Of a DNA stretch of 35,494 nt, positions 1 to 7,366 are shown one piece after another. The notes below the pieces were generated by a model that searched no databases, was not told the DNA's origin, and saw only the letters and a list, made by a program, of their open reading frames with translations. Source of the DNA: Clostridia bacterium. GTDB taxonomy: Bacteria; Bacillota; Clostridia; Oscillospirales; Oscillospiraceae. The stretch's first letter is position 1. Every line of letters starts with the position of its first letter. The translations under genes and the position numbers were made by a program. The stretch covers positions 1 to 35,494 of the forward strand of contig JAGKTU010000012.1 of the NCBI GenBank assembly GCA_021153265.1. The letters are read 5' to 3'.

Positions 1-176
1 CAGTCCAGGACTATTATACAAAACATCTCTGTAAATCTAAATGCAAGTATTTTGGTCAAGAGTATAAGAAAAACTTGCGTTTAGTTTTTCAATCAACGTC
101 TCATTTTCAAGTCATTCTGTCCGCTATTTTGGACCGATTCATTGGCATAATAAATGCAAGACGAGGGGGTGAGCAA

Positions 177-1058
177 ATGGAATACGAAGAATATGATTGG
201 TTGGAAGAAGCGGAAGCATCCGACCAGGTGGTTTGGGACCAGGCTTCTTTGAATCGTTTGGAAAGCGAGTGGGAACCCAGCGAAGCAGAAGATGATGCGG
301 CTGTAGATGAAGCCGTTGATCCGATATTGCCATACATAGGTGATGTCCGGGAGAATGCTCACGATCCTGATGCACCCATCAGCACTGCAACGCTGCTGGA
401 ACAATTGGATGAGGTATCTGTAGAAAGACGAACCCAGGTTGCGCAGACGGCTGCGGAGTTCGACGAGCTTATCAAAGAACTGGATCGTCTGGACCGGAAT
501 CGGGAACGGAGAGAGCGCTATCACGAAATCCTTCAGGAAGAATATATCCCAGGCGGTGAAGAGTTTTACAGCAATCGGATTTTTCCTGCCGATCTGGATT
601 CGCCAGAAAGCAAGTTGATCCTGCGGGGTATGTTCCTGGATCTGTTTTACAACTGTCCTTATGAAATGCACCAGCTCACCGCAGATCCGTTCCTCTCCCG
701 CATCGTTGATGAGCTTTCGGATCTGCACAAGGAAACACTGTATCTGCTTTCCCTTCAGTATCTCAGCACATCGCAGCTTGCCCATATGCGGGACCAGTCT
801 GACCGGAACATCCGCAAGCTGCGGGACAGCTATACGAAGAAACTGCAGAAGCAATTATATGGACATCTGCTCCAAAAGAAACAGAGTGGTGCTAGGTTGT
901 CTTTCCGGGAAAAAGAATTCTTAACGCAGTACGAACTTGCATTGGAAGACAGCGGAACAGCCAACGTAAAGGTAAAGAAGGAAAACAAATATCCCAAGAG
1001 AATCAGAAAAACCGGCACTGCAAACAGCACCGGTACGGAGATTGGAGTAGCAATATGA
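177..1058 (+). CDS. Hypothetical protein with sigma-70 region 4-like C-terminal half
   Basis: A 293-residue protein. I chose the ATG at 177 because a GGGGGTG ribosome binding site lies 5-6 nt upstream; the frame is open further upstream but without a site. The first ~80 residues are very acidic (many Glu/Asp), residues ~100-150 are a charged probable coiled coil, and residues ~205-265 (STSQLAHMRDQSDRNIRKLR region) look like a helix-turn-helix of the sigma-70 region 4 type. The tail is basic. There is no recognisable region 2, so it is not a complete sigma factor. It overlaps the next gene by 4 nt (ATGA), so the two are translationally coupled. Such pairs occur in accessory DNA of gut Firmicutes; this context and the DNA-binding role are inference. 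Function unknown. Confidence 0.6.
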   Translation: MEYEEYDWLEEAEASDQVVWDQASLNRLESEWEPSEAEDDAAVDEAVDPILPYIGDVRENAHDPDAPISTATLLEQLDEVSVERRTQVAQTAAEFDELIKELDRLDRNRERRERYHEILQEEYIPGGEEFYSNRIFPADLDSPESKLILRGMFLDLFYNCPYEMHQLTADPFLSRIVDELSDLHKETLYLLSLQYLSTSQLAHMRDQSDRNIRKLRDSYTKKLQKQLYGHLLQKKQSGARLSFREKEFLTQYELALEDSGTANVKVKKENKYPKRIRKTGTANSTGTEIGVAI

Positions 1059-1948
1059 ATATGGAAATTGATCAGCATGTGATTTCTTGGCCATGCTTCA
1101 GTGAATATGAAATTGTCACCGCACCAAATGGAAAAAGATATATCCGTCCTACGGAGAAATCAACAGCTTACCGGTTTCATTACAGGGTAGAAAGAGAACA
1201 GCGGGTGATCGATGCAGTCAATGTAGGCATGCTGGTTTTGGGGCAAAAGTCCGAAGCAGTCATCGAAAAAGCAGTCCTGGAATTTGTAACGAAGTATGGT
1301 TTGCTGGGTCTGATGACCGCACTGCCCAACTCGCCGGACTACATGGAATATGAGGTCACATTCTTGCCGAAGAACAGGTTCATTCGGGAGCGGAGCATGA
1401 AGACGGATGCTTACCAGAAGCTATTCTTTCCTTTCCACGATTTGCAGAAAATGCGGGCCAAATTAGAACAGGAGCCAGACTGGAAGGATCCGGATTCTTG
1501 TCTTGAGTGGCAAATGCTGATGAGTCTTTCGGATCAACCGGAGGGTGTTATGATGACCGCACTGAGGGAATACGCGGAGCCCTACGACTGGGTTGTGGAT
1601 CAGTTGAAGGACTGGGCATATATGGTTTCCTCCTGCTATTTCTTTTATAAGGATGGATTCATAACGGATCTGAAACTCCGAATCTCTATGCAGGAAGGGA
1701 TGGAAGCATACGGCGGCATCGCGCCCAGCTACATCATTCTTCTTCGGGAAAAGCCAACCCTCTGGTGGCATTTTCATTCGCTGCACCAGTGCATTCATCT
1801 GACCCTTTCTTTTATGCTGGCAGATGAAAACAATCCTCTACGCATGTGCAAGTACTGCAAGAAGATTTATCTCGCAGGCACGACGGAAGACGAGTGGTTC
1901 TGCAGCGAGAAATGCAAAAACGCTTACGAGGAAAACGGAGATCAATAA
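1055..1948 (+). CDS. DUF6076-like protein with C-terminal zinc ribbon
   Basis: A 297-residue protein starting in an ATGA overlap with the upstream gene, with GGAG 8 nt before the ATG. The N-terminal ~250 residues have no motif I recognise. The C-terminus (about residues 266-290) holds a CxxC...C..xC set (CKYCKK, then FCSEKCKNAY), a treble-clef-like zinc site similar to the C-terminal zinc fingers of CGNR and DUF6076 proteins. The DUF6076 assignment is from memory of the architecture and is not proven. It is the second gene of a two-gene unit; no membrane segment or signal peptide is visible. Confidence 0.55.
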   Translation: MNMEIDQHVISWPCFSEYEIVTAPNGKRYIRPTEKSTAYRFHYRVEREQRVIDAVNVGMLVLGQKSEAVIEKAVLEFVTKYGLLGLMTALPNSPDYMEYEVTFLPKNRFIRERSMKTDAYQKLFFPFHDLQKMRAKLEQEPDWKDPDSCLEWQMLMSLSDQPEGVMMTALREYAEPYDWVVDQLKDWAYMVSSCYFFYKDGFITDLKLRISMQEGMEAYGGIAPSYIILLREKPTLWWHFHSLHQCIHLTLSFMLADENNPLRMCKYCKKIYLAGTTEDEWFCSEKCKNAYEENGDQ

Positions 1949-2332
1949 GTGAGAGCTGGATGCGGCGCTGCGGCAGGACGGGAGTGTGATATACCTCTTG
2001 CTCCCCCGGTGATGCAGCTCTATTACAAAAATCCGCTTCCCAGATTTCCTCCATTCCGCTTCACCACCTACACCCGAACAGCCAGATTTCGCGTAAGCGA
2101 ATCCACACATTTCCCGTCCCGGAGGGACATGAAATCCGCCTGTTCTGTGGGCATCTCAAAGTGCTTGTTTCCCCATCGAACAACCCCTTTGAGCCACCCA
2201 CGGAGAGCAAAAGGTATAACACACTAGACTTTACACCGTAAAATCGTGTGCCAACAGGGCGCTTTCACCCCTATTGGAAACCCAGAAGTAAAGGAACCTG
2301 CAATCCCTTTACAATCCCTGCTCGTTTATGCA
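1949..2332. other. Intergenic, no gene seen
   Basis: No credible coding sequence: open frames here lack ribosome binding sites and have no recognisable composition. A short TTCGC/GCGAA hairpin occurs near 2090 without a T-run. No tRNA or promoter was recognised. Confidence 0.5.
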
Positions 2333-2434
2333 TCTGTACCCACAAACTGAATACGGGTTTGTCAGCACAGATTCATAAAACGCAAAAATCCCCACAGTCG
2401 ATCCGATCGCAAGGGAACGGCTGTGGTTTTTTTG
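2333..2434. repeat. Hairpin-plus-terminator repeat, copy 1
   Basis: A small hairpin (CAAAC at 2343-2347, GTTTG at 2357-2361) is followed by an identical 22+ nt stretch shared with 21398-21424 (AAAACGCAAAAATCCCCACA and onward to GTCGATCC) and then a terminator stem. The same order of hairpin, conserved stretch and terminator occurs at 21352-21457. Confidence 0.6.
2386..2433 (+). terminator. Intrinsic terminator, probably bidirectional
   Basis: CCACAG at 2392-2397 pairs with CTGTGG at 2421-2426, followed by a run of seven or more T on the plus strand. The left flank AAAAATCC gives a T-rich tail on the minus strand too. It lies ~440 nt after the gene at 1055-1948. Confidence 0.65.
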
Positions 2435-2499
2435 AAAAGCACGTCGTCAAACAATGATTACAAAAGTTTTTTCTATGTATATATGAAAATCTGGCAAAG

Positions 2500-2548
2500 A
2501 AAAATCCCACAGACAAATCCTCCGATAAAAAAGAGGACAGCCTGCGGG
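2500..2548 (-). terminator. Intrinsic terminator of the 2575-3462 gene
   Basis: Read on the minus strand, CCCGCAG (2548-2542) pairs with CTGTGGG (2512-2506) with one G-U, followed by ATTTTTC. An inner TCCTC/GAGGA pairing strengthens it. It lies about 27 nt after the stop codon at 2575. Confidence 0.7.
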
Positions 2549-2574
2549 AATTTCGCTATGGCATTCAAGGAATT

Positions 2575-3462
2575 TTATAAGACACCCTCCAAATACTCTC
2601 CGTAAAGTGTCTCCAGTTTCTCTCTGGCTGCGGCTTCAAAGCGGTCACAGGCAACCAGCAGGCGGTCGCCTTTTTCTGTCAGCAGACTGCCGGTACCAGA
2701 CGGTCCCCCTTTGTTGCGCAGAATCAGAGGATAGCCGACGGCATCTTCAGCTGCATTTAACAGATTCCATGCGGTGGAATAGGAAATCTGCATCCGGCTG
2801 CAGGCATCACGTACCGACTGGGTTTCCCGGATCAGCCGCAGCATCGTAATCAGTTTGGTATCCAGCAGGTTTTTTCCACGGCAGAGCTTAAATTCTGGAA
2901 CCAGACGGGTCAGTTTACGTTCATGCTCCTCAATGTGTGTCTTCTTTTGGGCAGCCTCACCAGCAGACAAAACTACACCCGCGTCTTCCACATTCATACG
3001 AACGAATTCCTGCATGGCTATCACAGCGGCAATATTCCTCACACCGACAAGCCGAGCAGCGCAACGGCTCTTTATCAATATCGGCTGACCTGCACAACCG
3101 CAGAAAACAGGAAGAACCATATCTTCCCCCGATACCAGAAGATCCACCAATGTATCTGGATCCAAAAGCGGGCGATCCGCATCCATCAAATAAATCCACT
3201 CACATTTACCGGACAGGTAACGAAGGCCCATGTCAATCGATGCATCCTCTTTTTCCGGTTGGGGATTCTGCAGAAAATAGACACCGTACTGCGCAAGCTG
3301 CTTTTCCATCTTTTTATCATCCGGACCGGTAATCACTGCAATCTGTGTCACACCGGATTTATGAAGCGTCGCAATCATTCTTTGAGCAACGGTGATTTCT
3401 CCGGATGGAAACATGGGATTTGCGTGTTTTCCCGTTGCAATCAGAACTGCACCAAGCTTCAT
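2575..3462 (-). CDS. Degenerate MobA/MocA-like nucleotidyltransferase fused to ModE-like HTH (probable regulator)
   Basis: A 295-residue protein; the ATG at 3462 has GGAGG 8 nt upstream, better placed than the GTG at 3471. Residues 1-~190 follow the fold order of MobA/MocA-type NTP transferases (LGAVLIATG start, LMDADRPLLD acidic motif, LPVFCGCAGQPILI), but the P-loop signature (AAGxSxRMGxxK in the paralogue at 14143) is replaced by ATGKHANPMFPSG, with the catalytic Arg-Met-Gly and Lys lost. Residues ~205-295 are a LysR/ModE-type winged helix (SVRDACSRMQISYSTAWNLL, then a Gly-rich wing and LTEKG). I infer a transcription regulator that may bind a nucleotide or pterin without catalysis. It has its own leader with terminator upstream. 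Paralogue of the protein at 14143-15069. Confidence 0.8.
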   Translation of the reverse strand: MKLGAVLIATGKHANPMFPSGEITVAQRMIATLHKSGVTQIAVITGPDDKKMEKQLAQYGVYFLQNPQPEKEDASIDMGLRYLSGKCEWIYLMDADRPLLDPDTLVDLLVSGEDMVLPVFCGCAGQPILIKSRCAARLVGVRNIAAVIAMQEFVRMNVEDAGVVLSAGEAAQKKTHIEEHERKLTRLVPEFKLCRGKNLLDTKLITMLRLIRETQSVRDACSRMQISYSTAWNLLNAAEDAVGYPLILRNKGGPSGTGSLLTEKGDRLLVACDRFEAAAREKLETLYGEYLEGVL

Positions 3463-3482
3463 TGTTGTCACCTCCGAAACAC

Positions 3483-3511
3483 AAAAAGAAGGGATTCAAG
3501 CGAATCCCTTC
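3483..3511 (-). terminator. Intrinsic terminator in the 5' leader (attenuator candidate)
   Basis: On the minus strand GAAGGGATTC (3511-3502) pairs perfectly with GAATCCCTTC (3497-3488) across a 4-nt loop and is followed by TTTTT (3487-3483). It sits only ~20 nt before the start codon at 3462 and ~70 nt after a predicted promoter, so it would stop transcription before the gene unless bypassed. An upstream CCTTTCCC (around 3525-3535) could pair with the GGGGAAGGG side, a possible antiterminator (inference). Confidence 0.65.
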
Positions 3512-3581
3512 CCCATAATCTTTGATGTTATCTGTGGGAAAGGACTGTACCGTTTTCGTCTTTCTCATGTAAACATCTATT

Positions 3582-3613
3582 ATTATATTCCAAAAATAAC
3601 CGCGTGCAAGTTG
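3582..3613 (-). promoter_or_regulatory. Promoter with CAACTTGC motif for the 2575-3462 gene
   Basis: Minus-strand -10 TATAAT (3587-3582) and -35 TTGCAC (3609-3604) with 16-nt spacing. The motif CAACTTGC (3613-3606) overlaps the -35 box; the same motif sits at the -35 of two other promoters of this locus (12.9 and 14.05 kb). Confidence 0.55.
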
Positions 3614-3654
3614 GCCGAAACACTTCCGTGCGAAACCGCACGAAAACGAACCAA
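3611..3654. other. Hairpin downstream of the CoA ligase gene
   Basis: CGTGCG (3627-3632) and CGCACG (3637-3642) form a perfect stem, with outer TTGG (3611-3614)/CCAA (3651-3654) pairing. There is no T-run on either strand. It may be an mRNA 3' end structure of the ligase transcript or part of the next gene's control region. Confidence 0.35.
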
Positions 3655-3667
3655 TTTGTATATAACT

Positions 3668-4876
3668 TTAAGCCTTAACAATATGGCGCTTGCCAAGGTA
3701 CATCGGGCGGTCAGAATGCAGGCAGGAAGAGGTATGCACCTCTATTTGCAAATCAGGATACACCGTTTTTGCCGTACCCAAAATTTGCATCTGCAGCCCT
3801 TCAGAAAGGGTTCGTGCTTCTATGATCAGCCGTCCGTCGAAGGAAGCCCGATAATCTGCCAAGCCCGAAATCCGGAATAACTGACTGTCCAGTTCTTCTA
3901 TGGAAAGTTCCCCTTCCCGGCGGGATACGGTATCCAGCCGTTTGGTAACACCGCCGCACTTACAGGGCGGTAAAATCCGGGTAAAATCACCGGTACGGTA
4001 GCGGATCAGTGGCATGGCATCGGCACCGATGGTTGTCAGCACCAGTTCTCCGAATTCCCCGTCCGGCAGAACATTTCCCTGCTCATCGATGATCTCCGGA
4101 ATGATATGGTTTTCCCGCAGGTGCATCCCTTCAAAGGCTGGGCAGGTCACCGCGCCTCCTAAACCGCACTCCCGGCTGCCGTAGTGGGGATAGGGCTTGC
4201 TTCCCAATGCCATTTCCAGTTCTTCCATAACTCCGGCAGGACAGGCATCCCCGGATACCAGTGCCCGGTTGATGGGAAACTTTTCACCGCAAAGCCGGAT
4301 AAGGCTCAGCAGTGTTACCGGAAAGCCGATGTAGGTTTCCGGCTGGGTTTCTTTCAGCAAATCCAGCATTTCACCGAAGGTCTGTCCGAAGCCCGCCCGG
4401 ATGGGGATTCCACCCAGACGTTCCACTGCCTGGGCGATCAGATCTCCCAATCCAAAGGGGCCGGTGAAAGGAAAGGCTATGAAGCATTTCTCCCCGGCTG
4501 CAAGCATTTCACAGATGCCGGCGGTAAACAGACCGATGGTCTGCTCCGTATCCTTTTCCGTATAAAACACCCGTTTGGCAGGCCCTGTGGTGCCGGAAGT
4601 AGCTCCGGAAATTACCCGACTTACTTCACTCTGGGAAGTCAGCAGAAACTTTCCGGGATAGGCGGACAGGTCGGCCGCTGTGGTGAAGGGCAGATTCCGG
4701 AGGTCTGCCAGGGATGCTAGCTTTTCCGGGTAATCTTTGTAGAATCCTCCCCGGTCTTTCAGCCGCTTCAGCATTTCGTCCAAACGATGAAGCTGAAGCT
4801 GTTCTAAGTTTTCACGGGTAAGGTGCGGAATCCTCTCTGTGGTTTCGATCCAAGTGTCTAAATTCGTTCGTTTCAT
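3668..4876 (-). CDS. PaaK-like AMP-forming CoA ligase (DVU_1553-type)
   Basis: A 402-residue protein of the phenylacetate-CoA ligase branch of the ANL superfamily, which activates a carboxylate as acyl-AMP and transfers it to CoA. The nucleotide loop SGATSGTTGPAKR is at residues 90-102; further on are YGSRECGLGG (~A5 region) and YRTGDFTRI (A7). It is slightly shorter than typical PaaK (~430). The start overlaps the radical SAM stop by 4 nt (ATGA), hence translational coupling. The same combination of genes (NTP transferase, ligase, radical SAM, C-GCAxxG-C-C, methyltransferase, redox protein, dicluster protein, Mop) is known from the Desulfovibrio vulgaris DVU_1551-1559 region; the substrate is not known to me. 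An aromatic or fatty acid produced by the aldehyde oxidoreductase, or a cofactor carboxylate, are possible substrates (inference). Confidence 0.85.
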   Translation of the reverse strand: MKRTNLDTWIETTERIPHLTRENLEQLQLHRLDEMLKRLKDRGGFYKDYPEKLASLADLRNLPFTTAADLSAYPGKFLLTSQSEVSRVISGATSGTTGPAKRVFYTEKDTEQTIGLFTAGICEMLAAGEKCFIAFPFTGPFGLGDLIAQAVERLGGIPIRAGFGQTFGEMLDLLKETQPETYIGFPVTLLSLIRLCGEKFPINRALVSGDACPAGVMEELEMALGSKPYPHYGSRECGLGGAVTCPAFEGMHLRENHIIPEIIDEQGNVLPDGEFGELVLTTIGADAMPLIRYRTGDFTRILPPCKCGGVTKRLDTVSRREGELSIEELDSQLFRISGLADYRASFDGRLIIEARTLSEGLQMQILGTAKTVYPDLQIEVHTSSCLHSDRPMYLGKRHIVKA

Positions 4877-6189
4877 TTTCTGTACAAGGCCCGTCCGTGA
4901 ATATCCGTCAGATTGTAGGCGCAGAAGGGGACCATGCCGTATCCCGAATCCACTTCGCAGATATAGCATCGGCGCAGGCGGTCAAGGTCTAAATTGTAGG
5001 CGTCCTGGAACACCATTCCGGAAACAGTGAAAGTGTTCTCAACCGTTTGCTGCAGGAAAGCATCCAGAGAAGAGGTGGATTCATCTCCGTCACAGCCTGC
5101 GGCTTTTCCGCTCCATTGCTGGGATACAAAGTCCCGGGCTTCGCTTGACTTGACGCAGCAGCCCTGACTTCTTCGCCGGGGCAGGGCTTTGATGGTTCCG
5201 TCCTGCTTCCGCCGGTAGCTGGCATGGAAGGAGCAGTAGGGACTCTCCGCACCACCGCCACCGAAGTCTGTAACTTTCATCATTCCTTCCGTCTGGGCTT
5301 CGATGCGCCGCAGCACAGCCGGAATGGTCAGCCGGATCTCCGGAGCTTCCAGTCCACAGCGGCCAAAGTAGGAGATGGGCTGGATATGCACGCCCCGGAC
5401 ATGGGGGGCACGGGAAAGGGCGAATTTCAGAATTTCTCCCAGCGCATGATCGTTGACACCGGGCGCCACCGTGGGCACCAGCACTACCGGCAGACCGACA
5501 GTCTTACAATTGTCGATCGCCTTTAACTTGGTTGCCAGCAGATCAGCACCCCGAAGGGTACGGTAAATCTCGTCATCCAGACCGTCGAACTGCAAAAATG
5601 CCACACTGACACCGGCATCCTTCAGATGCTGGGCATAGCCCGCTTCCTTCGCGAGGCGAACACCGTTGGTATTCAACTGGAAAAAGGAAAATCCTTTTTC
5701 CTTACCCAGGGCAATGATCTGATCCAGATCAGAGCGCATGGTAGGCTCGCCGCCGGAAAGTTGGATATTGAAGGGCCCGCCCCGCTCCATCAGCAGATCA
5801 TACTGCCTGCCGATTTCCTCCAAAGAAAGATCGTGGGGCTTCTGATCTCCTGCGGAAGCGAAGCACACAGGACATTTTAAGTTGCAGCGGTTGGTCAGTT
5901 CCAGCAGCACACAACAGCCGTCCCGCTCATGGCTTTGGCACAGACCGCAATCATAGGGACAGCCCTTTTCCACCGGCTGCGCCCGAACAGGCGTCACGAT
6001 TCCGTTGGCATCGCCTGCTGCCCAGGCAATGTAGCTTTCCAGGTCACCTTCCCAGATGAGGGTGCGGAAGCTGCCATGCTCCCAGCACCGTTTTTCCATA
6101 TAGATATTGCCGTCGTCACCAACCACCTTTTTCGCCGGGATCTTCGCCAGGCAGACGGGGCAGACTGACATGGTTTTTCCGATTTCCAT
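4873..6189 (-). CDS. trsS: Radical SAM protein, TrsS-like
   Basis: A 438-residue radical SAM enzyme. The SAM cluster motif CNLKCPVC is at residues 102-109, and the SAM-contact GGEP is in the LSGGEPTMR segment (~146-154). Extra cysteines: CPVC at 10-13 with C35 (rubredoxin-like N-terminus), CPYDCGLC at 77-84, and C-terminal CYIC and PFCAYN near 412-430. This layout resembles the tetraether-synthase/MJ0619-like group of radical SAM proteins that carry several clusters. In related genomes TrsS may contain selenocysteine; here all positions are Cys and no in-frame UGA is seen. It ends in an ATGA overlap with the CoA ligase and begins directly after the C_GCAxxG_C_C gene. Its substrate is unknown; a role in making or maturing a component of the aldehyde oxidoreductase system is inference. 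Confidence 0.85.
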   Translation of the reverse strand: MEIGKTMSVCPVCLAKIPAKKVVGDDGNIYMEKRCWEHGSFRTLIWEGDLESYIAWAAGDANGIVTPVRAQPVEKGCPYDCGLCQSHERDGCCVLLELTNRCNLKCPVCFASAGDQKPHDLSLEEIGRQYDLLMERGGPFNIQLSGGEPTMRSDLDQIIALGKEKGFSFFQLNTNGVRLAKEAGYAQHLKDAGVSVAFLQFDGLDDEIYRTLRGADLLATKLKAIDNCKTVGLPVVLVPTVAPGVNDHALGEILKFALSRAPHVRGVHIQPISYFGRCGLEAPEIRLTIPAVLRRIEAQTEGMMKVTDFGGGGAESPYCSFHASYRRKQDGTIKALPRRRSQGCCVKSSEARDFVSQQWSGKAAGCDGDESTSSLDAFLQQTVENTFTVSGMVFQDAYNLDLDRLRRCYICEVDSGYGMVPFCAYNLTDIHGRALYRK

Positions 6190-6615
6190 TTATACAAGTC
6201 CTCTGTTTTCCAGAATTTCCATACACTTTTCGTAAGTAGATGCAATGATGGAAGGACAGTACTGCACCTTTTTGGCAGGGTTGGTACCCACGATTCCGGA
6301 GCAGTCAATGCTCTGATATTCCATTTCCATCTCTTCTGTAAACCACCGGGTAAATTCCCCCATGGCGCCCTTGTGATGGGGACTGTCGAATTCGTCGTCC
6401 GCAGGCTTTCCGGTAAAATAAGAGATCAGACAGCAACCTGCCGCCATACAACCGCAGACATCACCGGAAGAGCCGATTCCGCCGTTGAGACCCTGCATGC
6501 ATCGCACCAGGGCAGGATTTTCCTCACCGATGGTATCCAGCAGCAAAATTGCCAGAATCTGGCCGCAGGCATAGCCATAGCGGCTTAACTCCATGATCCG
6601 TTCTTCCAAATCCAT
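6190..6615 (-). CDS. C_GCAxxG_C_C family protein (DVU_1555-type)
   Basis: A 141-residue protein. The ATG at 6615 is chosen because GAGGAT lies 8-9 nt upstream and it follows the methyltransferase stop by 4 nt. Cysteines at 17, 39, 54, 56, 61, 62 form the family pattern (YACGQ, then RCMQGL, then CGCMAAGCC), with further Cys at 105, 120 and 131. The family is thought to bind redox metal or Fe-S and is common beside oxidoreductases. It is soluble with no signal peptide. Function is not established. Confidence 0.82.
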   Translation of the reverse strand: MDLEERIMELSRYGYACGQILAILLLDTIGEENPALVRCMQGLNGGIGSSGDVCGCMAAGCCLISYFTGKPADDEFDSPHHKGAMGEFTRWFTEEMEMEYQSIDCSGIVGTNPAKKVQYCPSIIASTYEKCMEILENRGLV

Positions 6616-6619
6616 GGTT

Positions 6620-7135
6620 TCACATCCTCTCACAAACAAAGAGTACGTAGCTGAACTTCTTTCCCTGGGGCAGGCACACGTTGTCTTGGGTCCACAGGGC
6701 TTCCAGATAGTATTCCTTCCACTGATCTGTCAGATCTTCCAGATGCCGCACAGAAAAACCAGCCTGGCGGCACTGGTTCAGAAGACTCACTACATTTTCC
6801 GTCACATCAGAAAATACCAGTTTACCGCCCTTGTGCAGAAGTCTTGCAGCTTCTTTCAGTGCGCCGGGTACATCGCCCGATACATAGAAACTGCACTGGC
6901 TGATAATTCCGTCAAAGAATCCACCCTGCCAGGGGGCTTCCAGATAGTTTCCCCGCTGCACATCTTTGCCTCTGGGTTCCAGGTCGATACCTTCTGCCGA
7001 GTAGCCCAGACTTCGCAGCAGCCGAACAGTGCTGCCGTCACCGGCACCCATATCCAGCCATTTCGTTCCTTTTTCCAGGAAAGCCAGTTCGATCAAATAG
7101 CGGCTGTGCTTCTCGCCGCCCGGGTGGCCCTTCAT
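6620..7135 (-). CDS. trsM: Class I SAM-dependent methyltransferase, TrsM-like
   Basis: A 171-residue protein with motif I LDMGAGDGS at residues 27-35, a motif II acidic EGIDLEP, and a post-motif LLHKGGKLVFSD region typical of small Rossmann methyltransferases. It is short, with almost no substrate-recognition extension. Its ATG overlaps the preceding stop by 1 nt (TAATG). Placed between the four-Cys redox protein and the C_GCAxxG_C_C protein, it matches the DVU_1556-type gene of the known neighbourhood. The substrate is unknown. Confidence 0.85.
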   Translation of the reverse strand: MKGHPGGEKHSRYLIELAFLEKGTKWLDMGAGDGSTVRLLRSLGYSAEGIDLEPRGKDVQRGNYLEAPWQGGFFDGIISQCSFYVSGDVPGALKEAARLLHKGGKLVFSDVTENVVSLLNQCRQAGFSVRHLEDLTDQWKEYYLEALWTQDNVCLPQGKKFSYVLFVCERM

Positions 7136-7356
7136 TATTTATCCTCCAGGGCTTTCTCCACGGAAAGCACCTTGCCCAGAGCCAGTTCCTCGGGAACATA
7201 GACGAAGCCGCACTTGGGACATACCGGCAGTTCCACAGGGAAGCCGTTGTCCAGATACATAAATTTTGCATTGCCCTTTCTCAGAGGCACCTTACACTTC
7301 ATGCAGGTGAGCTTTCCTTCCGGGTCAATGGTATAGTAAGTTTTTTCAGTTGCCAT
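7135..7356 (-). CDS. Small four-cysteine redox protein (DVU_1557-type)
   Basis: 73 residues with CMKC (18-21) and CPKC (46-49), a rubredoxin-like or zinc-ribbon-like pair of knuckles. The hydrophobic segment between them is not membrane-like. It lies 10 nt after the dicluster protein and overlaps the methyltransferase start by 1 nt. Probably an iron or zinc site for electron transfer or scaffolding; the metal cannot be told from sequence. Confidence 0.8.
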   Translation of the reverse strand: MATEKTYYTIDPEGKLTCMKCKVPLRKGNAKFMYLDNGFPVELPVCPKCGFVYVPEELALGKVLSVEKALEDK

Positions 7357-7366
7357 ACCGCACTCC

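Noticed and set aside
2248..2605. Short plus-strand open frames between 2248 and 2605
   Set aside because: No ribosome sites, and they run through the terminator structures.
4873..6615. Possible selenocysteine codons in TrsS-like and C_GCAxxG_C_C genes
   Set aside because: Related proteins may use Sec, but here the key positions are Cys and no in-frame UGA was seen before the natural stops.
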